From IMG/VR virus record IMGVR_UViG_3300036716_001122, positions 1-20,320 of that record: a DNA stretch of 20,320 bases, one strand, 5' to 3'. The translations under genes and the position numbers were made by a program. The DNA is from a virus. Below the pieces are notes generated by a model, which was not told the origin of the DNA, did no database searches, and saw only the letters and a list, made by a program, of their open reading frames with translations. The first letter of the stretch is position 1; every line of letters begins with the position of its first letter. This document shows, one piece after another, positions 16,568 through 20,320 of this stretch.

Positions 16568-17182
16568 ATGATAGATAACTTTAAAGAACAAAACGGTGTA
16601 CTTTTACAAGGACACATTAAAATTCATAACCCAGAGACGGGCGAAATCTTCGTAGATAAGCGAAATGCTATACACTACGAAAATATGAGTCTTGCGTTAG
16701 CAGACAGTCTAGCAAATCAAGGCGAAGGCTTTGTTAATAGCATGGTTTTTGGAAACGGTGGTACTTCTGTAGATCCTACAGGAATTATTACATATTTGTC
16801 ACCTAATTCAACGGGTACAAATGCTAGTTTATACAGCCAAACGTACACTAAAGTAATTGACGACAATTCAGTTAATAATACAGATCCTACAAGAAACAAG
16901 CTGGAAACACGTCATGTTAGTGGTACAAATTATACAGATATTTTAGCAACTTGTTTATTAGACTATGGTGAGCCTAGCGGACAAGATGCAATTGATAATG
17001 CAACAGGAAGTGAAAGCCTTTATGTATTTGATGAGCTAGGACTTGTAAGTTATGCAAAATCAGGCACTGGTAGATTGTTAACTCATGTAGTTTTCCATCC
17101 AGTACAAAAGAGTTTAAATAGATTAATTCAAATAGATTATACCGTAAGGGTACAAAGTCTAACTGGCTTTAATGAGGCGTAA
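16568..17182 (+). CDS. Conserved-type phage structural protein of unknown role (204 aa)
   Basis: The product has no signal peptide or membrane segment. Near the N-terminus it has QGHIKIHNPETGEIFVDKRN followed by AIHYENMSLALA, and then a Gly/Asn-rich segment (MVFGNGGTSVDPTG). Its C-terminal half contains LYVFDELGLVSY and LLTHVVFHPVQKSLNR and ends in a strand-like stretch (IQIDYTVRVQSL). I do not recognise a named family with certainty. The pattern is reminiscent of conserved structural proteins near the tail-fibre genes of marine T4-like phages. The start is supported by an AGGA site 7 bases upstream. The gene ends three bases before the next ATG and encodes that gene's ribosome binding site in its last codons. 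A role as an adaptor between the baseplate and fibres is a guess from position only. Confidence 0.85.
   Translation: MIDNFKEQNGVLLQGHIKIHNPETGEIFVDKRNAIHYENMSLALADSLANQGEGFVNSMVFGNGGTSVDPTGIITYLSPNSTGTNASLYSQTYTKVIDDNSVNNTDPTRNKLETRHVSGTNYTDILATCLLDYGEPSGQDAIDNATGSESLYVFDELGLVSYAKSGTGRLLTHVVFHPVQKSLNRLIQIDYTVRVQSLTGFNEA
17174..17177 (+). promoter_or_regulatory. Ribosome binding site for the tail-collar fibre gene
   Basis: GAGG lies within the last codons of the 204-aa gene, 8 bases before the ATG at 17186. It supports that start and suggests that ribosomes finishing the upstream gene re-initiate here. Confidence 0.6.
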
Positions 17183-17185
17183 TAA

Positions 17186-19222
17186 ATGGCATATTTAGTA
17201 TCACACACGGACCTAGCAAATAAAGGTACTATATCAGTTGAAGATAATACAATTAACCAGGTTACTAGTTTAGATATTCCTGGACGTAATACTACAGCTT
17301 ATGGTACTGCTATTGCAGATAGCTTCTTACACTTATTAGAAAATTTTGCTTTTAATACATCTCCAAGAAATCCTGTAGAAGGCCAACTATGGTATGATAC
17401 TACAGTAGGTGTTAATCAATTAAAAATCTACGATGGTACAAACTGGATTTCTGCAAGTGGATTAAAAAAAGCAACAAACGAACCTGCCGCAAACCAATCA
17501 GTAGTAGGCGATCTTTGGGTTGATACAGATAATCAACAACTTTATCTTTATACAGGATCAGGTTGGATTTTAGTAGGCCCAACATTTAGTGATGGGTTGT
17601 CAACAGGAGTTCAGCCATCAGTTATTATAGGAACAGATAATGTTTCTTATACAATTTTAAAAATAGAAGTTAAAGCAAAAGTAGTTGCAATTATTGCCAC
17701 AGACAGTTTTACACCAAAGAGTGTGATGACTGGGTTCACTACAATCAATCCTGGATATAATTTAAGTACAGCAGATATTACAGGCGACGGTGCAGGAAAA
17801 TATTACGGAGTAGCAGAAAAAGCCGAAAGTTTAATTGTCGCAAATACTATAGTACCTGCTTCTAGCTTTTTAAGAAACGATGTACTCAGTACAAGTTTAT
17901 ATCCACTTAAAATTAAAAACAATTCAGGTATTATTGTTGGATCAGATAGTGCTATGTCAATTGGTGTTGAAGGCCAAGCAGGTATTATTGCTCACCAAAC
18001 ATCAGGATCTAATATTGATATAAGAGTTAATGATGCTGGCGAAGTTAAAACAGTTATTAGAATTGATTCACAAGCTAGAGTAGGTATTAATAATTTATCA
18101 CCAGACCAACCATTAGATGTTGTTGGTAATATTCAAACTGATAGTGCATTGTTAGTAGATGGAACTACTGACTCATCAACTATTAGTACAGGAAGTATTA
18201 TAACAAAAGGTGGTGTAGGAATTGCGAAAAAATTATTTGTTGGTAGTGATAGTAATATTGCAGGATTACTTACAACGCAAAATATTGTTCCTAACTTAAC
18301 ACTAGCACGTAATTTGGGAACTGCAAACGAACAATGGTTAAATGTTCATTCACAGACATTTGTAGGTAATCTAACAGGAAATGTTACAGGTGTAGTTAGC
18401 GGACGTTCAGGATCAGCAGATAAACTTGCAAGTCCAACAACGTTTGAAATGGTAGGGGATGTTTCAGCACCGTCATTTAGTTTTGATGGACAAGATTCAA
18501 GTACTAAAACATTTCAAACATCTATAGCAAATACTTTTATTGCTGACAAAGACGAAGTTGCATCTACTCAAATTAGCGACGAATTCTTACTTAATAGGGT
18601 AACTGGAACAACTGGTGTATTTAAAGTTTCAAGATCTAATTTGTTTAGTGCAATTCCAACAATGCCAGTTGGAATGATTACTCAATATGGTGGAACACTT
18701 GCTCCTCTTAATTGGTTACTTTGTGATGGACGAGAAGTTGCTATTGCATTATATCAGAATTTGTTTGATGCAATTCAATATAATTTTAAAGATCAAACAT
18801 TAGTTACAGCAGGATTTTTCTGTTTACCAGATTTAAGAGGTAGGTTCCCATTAGGTATAGATAATATGGGCGGTATTAGTGCTGACTCAGTTACAAGTTC
18901 AGCGGCTGATAATATAGGAACACATTCAGGACAAGAAACACAAAATGTAGCACTTACAAATTTACCAGAACACGAACATGATTTAAGAGGTGATAGTGGC
19001 GATCAATATTATGCTGTTAGAAATGTTGCAGGAACACCTAATGATCAAGAAGCAATTCCATATCAATCATCAACTGGAGCAATTGATCAAGGTCAAGCAT
19101 ATCCGACAAGTGGTGGTGTATTAACTGAACAATCGCAATCATTAGGAAACCCTATTGATGTTATGAATCCATATATGGCAGTAAATTATATTATATATGC
19201 TGGAGAGGCAGTAGAAAGCTAA
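17186..19222 (+). CDS. Tail fibre protein with phage tail-collar domain (678 aa)
   Basis: The N-terminal attachment-like region has two related units, GQLWYDT (residues 66-72) and GDLWVDT (108-114), each followed by a strand and YDG or YTG. A shaft with fibre-type units follows (VGINNLSPDQPLDVVGN, then GNLTGNVTGVVSG). A tail-collar domain begins around residue 493 (MPVGMITQYGG) and includes LLCDGRE and PDLRGRFPLGID (548-559). Downstream, the HEH motif (His596 and His598) resembles the metal-binding His pairs of T4 short tail fibre gp12. The protein ends NPYMAVNYIIYAGE, a usual terminus of collar-domain fibres. This makes it a trimeric receptor-binding or short-tail-fibre candidate attached at the baseplate. 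It is probably coupled to the gene before it, and its stop overlaps the next start (TAATG). Fibre identity is well supported. Equivalence to gp12 is inferred. Confidence 0.9.
   Translation: MAYLVSHTDLANKGTISVEDNTINQVTSLDIPGRNTTAYGTAIADSFLHLLENFAFNTSPRNPVEGQLWYDTTVGVNQLKIYDGTNWISASGLKKATNEPAANQSVVGDLWVDTDNQQLYLYTGSGWILVGPTFSDGLSTGVQPSVIIGTDNVSYTILKIEVKAKVVAIIATDSFTPKSVMTGFTTINPGYNLSTADITGDGAGKYYGVAEKAESLIVANTIVPASSFLRNDVLSTSLYPLKIKNNSGIIVGSDSAMSIGVEGQAGIIAHQTSGSNIDIRVNDAGEVKTVIRIDSQARVGINNLSPDQPLDVVGNIQTDSALLVDGTTDSSTISTGSIITKGGVGIAKKLFVGSDSNIAGLLTTQNIVPNLTLARNLGTANEQWLNVHSQTFVGNLTGNVTGVVSGRSGSADKLASPTTFEMVGDVSAPSFSFDGQDSSTKTFQTSIANTFIADKDEVASTQISDEFLLNRVTGTTGVFKVSRSNLFSAIPTMPVGMITQYGGTLAPLNWLLCDGREVAIALYQNLFDAIQYNFKDQTLVTAGFFCLPDLRGRFPLGIDNMGGISADSVTSSAADNIGTHSGQETQNVALTNLPEHEHDLRGDSGDQYYAVRNVAGTPNDQEAIPYQSSTGAIDQGQAYPTSGGVLTEQSQSLGNPIDVMNPYMAVNYIIYAGEAVES
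17379..17401 (+). repeat. 23-bp exact direct repeat, copy A (fibre gene 1)
   Basis: Bases 17379-17401, coding for the GQLWYDT motif, are identical to 19412-19434 in the next gene. The bases immediately flanking the repeat differ on both sides. Other parts of the two genes encoding similar residues are not identical at this length, so this is the longest exact match noticed between them. Confidence 0.85.
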
Positions 19223-20320
19223 TGAGTTATAAATTAAACAAAACAGATGGAACTTTATTAGTTGATTTAGTTGATGGGCAGTTAGATACAACTACAACTG
19301 ATATTTCTTTAATTGGAAAAAATTATTCTGGGTTTGGTGAATCACTAAACGAAAACTTAATTAAAATGTTGGAGAATTTTTCAAATTCTACTGCACCTAG
19401 TACTCCGTTAAAAGGCCAACTATGGTATGATACTTCATCACAACGAGTAAAAGTTTATGACGGTGTAGGTTTTAGAACAAGTGGTGCACCATCAGTACAA
19501 GCACAACAACCAAGCACATTAGTTGCTGGTGATCTTTGGATCGATAGTGATAATAATCAACTGCATTTTTATGATGGAACTGATTTAGAATTAGCTGGAC
19601 CGATTTATACTAAAACACAAGGTAAGAGTGGATATGAAATTGCTACACTTATAGATTCATTTAATAATAGTCATGTTGTGATGAAATATTTTGTTGCAGG
19701 AACTGTTGTGGGTGTGTGGAGTAATACAGAATTTATACCAGCCACTGGGTATACTATTTCAGGGATAACTGGAACAATTAAAAAAGGATTTACTCCTGTT
19801 ACTCTTGAAGATTTTAGATGGCGTGGCATTGCCGACCAAGCTAGTGCATTAAGAGATGCTGTTGGAAATGTTAAATCAGCGTCACAATTTTTGCCTGCAG
19901 ATTCCTCGGCAACGACAACTGGAGCATTAACAATACAAAATTCAGATGGACTTACAGTTGGGTTAGCACAAAATAACATTTTAAAAGTAGTAGGTACATC
20001 ATTTGTTAGTGAGAATCAACTATCAAATCATGATTGGAAAGTTAGAGTTAGAAAGCCAACAGGCTTCCTTGATGCACTTGTAGTTGATACGTCAGAAGAG
20101 CATTTTGGAGTATTTAAATCAGATCCACAATACGCACTTCATGTTGGTGGCGATATGAAAGTTGACGGCAACTTTACAGTAGATGGTGCTTCGCTTTTTG
20201 TAGAAACAACGGATTTAAAAGTAAAAGATAAGAATATTGAATTAGCAATAACAAATGAAAATATTCCACTTGATGATGCCGCAGTTGATGGCGGAGGTAT
20301 TACACTTAGAGGATCAGCAG
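19222..20320 (+). CDS. Second tail fibre protein, 3' partial
   Basis: The frame opens at the ATG sharing a base with the previous stop (TAATG at 19220-19224) and stays open to the window end, so at least 366 codons are present. The N-terminal 130 or so residues parallel the preceding fibre. Both have a region ending LLENFA or MLENFS, then GQLWYDT (residues 65-71 here), VKVYDG, and GDLWIDSDNNQLHFYDG (103-119). The rest differs in sequence. It includes RWRGIADQASALRDAVGN and shaft-like units (PQYALHVGGDMKVDGNFTV), then VKDKNIELA and DGGGITLRGSA at the edge. The last two resemble the stem region of marine phage fibres that often carry a chaperone domain further on, which is not visible here. A purine-rich GAGAGG lies 13 bases upstream. 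It is probably a second, diversified receptor-binding fibre. Confidence 0.85.
   Translation, partial: MSYKLNKTDGTLLVDLVDGQLDTTTTDISLIGKNYSGFGESLNENLIKMLENFSNSTAPSTPLKGQLWYDTSSQRVKVYDGVGFRTSGAPSVQAQQPSTLVAGDLWIDSDNNQLHFYDGTDLELAGPIYTKTQGKSGYEIATLIDSFNNSHVVMKYFVAGTVVGVWSNTEFIPATGYTISGITGTIKKGFTPVTLEDFRWRGIADQASALRDAVGNVKSASQFLPADSSATTTGALTIQNSDGLTVGLAQNNILKVVGTSFVSENQLSNHDWKVRVRKPTGFLDALVVDTSEEHFGVFKSDPQYALHVGGDMKVDGNFTVDGASLFVETTDLKVKDKNIELAITNENIPLDDAAVDGGGITLRGSA
19412..19434 (+). repeat. 23-bp exact direct repeat, copy B (fibre gene 2)
   Basis: This is identical to 17379-17401 and codes for the same GQLWYDT motif in the paralogous fibre. The two copies lie in the same reading frame phase, 2,033 bases apart. 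Confidence 0.85.

Noticed and set aside
16189-16617. Minus-strand 142-codon frame spanning the end of the giant gene and the 204-aa gene
   Set aside because: It overlaps two well-supported genes and the intergenic gap on the other strand. Its product shows no domain.
16717-16899. Minus-strand 60-codon frame
   Set aside because: It lies wholly within the 204-aa structural gene and has no independent support.
19671-19979. Minus-strand 102-codon frame
   Set aside because: It lies inside the second fibre gene, whose + strand frame has clear fibre motifs on both sides of it.

Overview
The window is AT-rich and almost fully coding on the + strand. Five genes are packed head to tail with only 24 intergenic bases visible. 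It looks like part of the baseplate/tail-fibre late region of a marine T4-like (myovirus-type) phage or a metagenomic contig from one. The evidence is the run of same-strand structural genes with 1-base TAATG overlaps, a phage tail-collar domain with its PDLRGRF motif, paired fibre proteins with repeated GQLWYDT / GDLW(V/I)D modules, a possible T4-like late promoter (AATAAATA), and the absence of any bacterial housekeeping gene. The low GC would fit a phage of SAR11-like or Prochlorococcus-like hosts, but the host cannot be read from this sequence.

Layout. (1) 1-1808: a gene already open at the left edge, with at least 601 codons visible. It encodes a probable baseplate structural protein with an EF-hand-like calcium loop and a Ser/Thr-rich tail. 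(2) 1808-16546: one uninterrupted reading frame of 4,912 codons that fills nearly three quarters of the window. It is a giant mosaic virion protein. In order I can see a conserved N-terminal region, a cupredoxin-like segment without copper ligands, four short modules resembling carbohydrate-binding (CBM5/12-like) folds, an FG-GAP beta-propeller with seven FG-type blade starts plus one YG candidate and large insertions, two G-x-GY repeats, and a C-terminal array of eight GDGS-type beta repeats. (3) 16568-17182: a 204-aa conserved-looking structural protein of unknown role. (4) 17186-19222: a 678-aa tail fibre ending in a tail-collar domain. (5) 19222 to the right edge: a second fibre, a paralog of the first over its N-terminal part and incomplete at the right edge.

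How they may work together (inference). The order resembles the baseplate-wedge to short-tail-fibre order of T4-like phages. Gene 1 would be a wedge protein. The giant protein would be a peripheral baseplate or adhesin scaffold with several possible ligand-binding domains. The 204-aa protein may be an adaptor. The two fibres share a virion-side attachment region and differ distally, as expected of receptor-binding proteins. Expression is probably late and translationally coupled. No RNA genes, CRISPR arrays, insertion sequences or attachment sites were seen, and there is no gene-free stretch longer than 21 bases.
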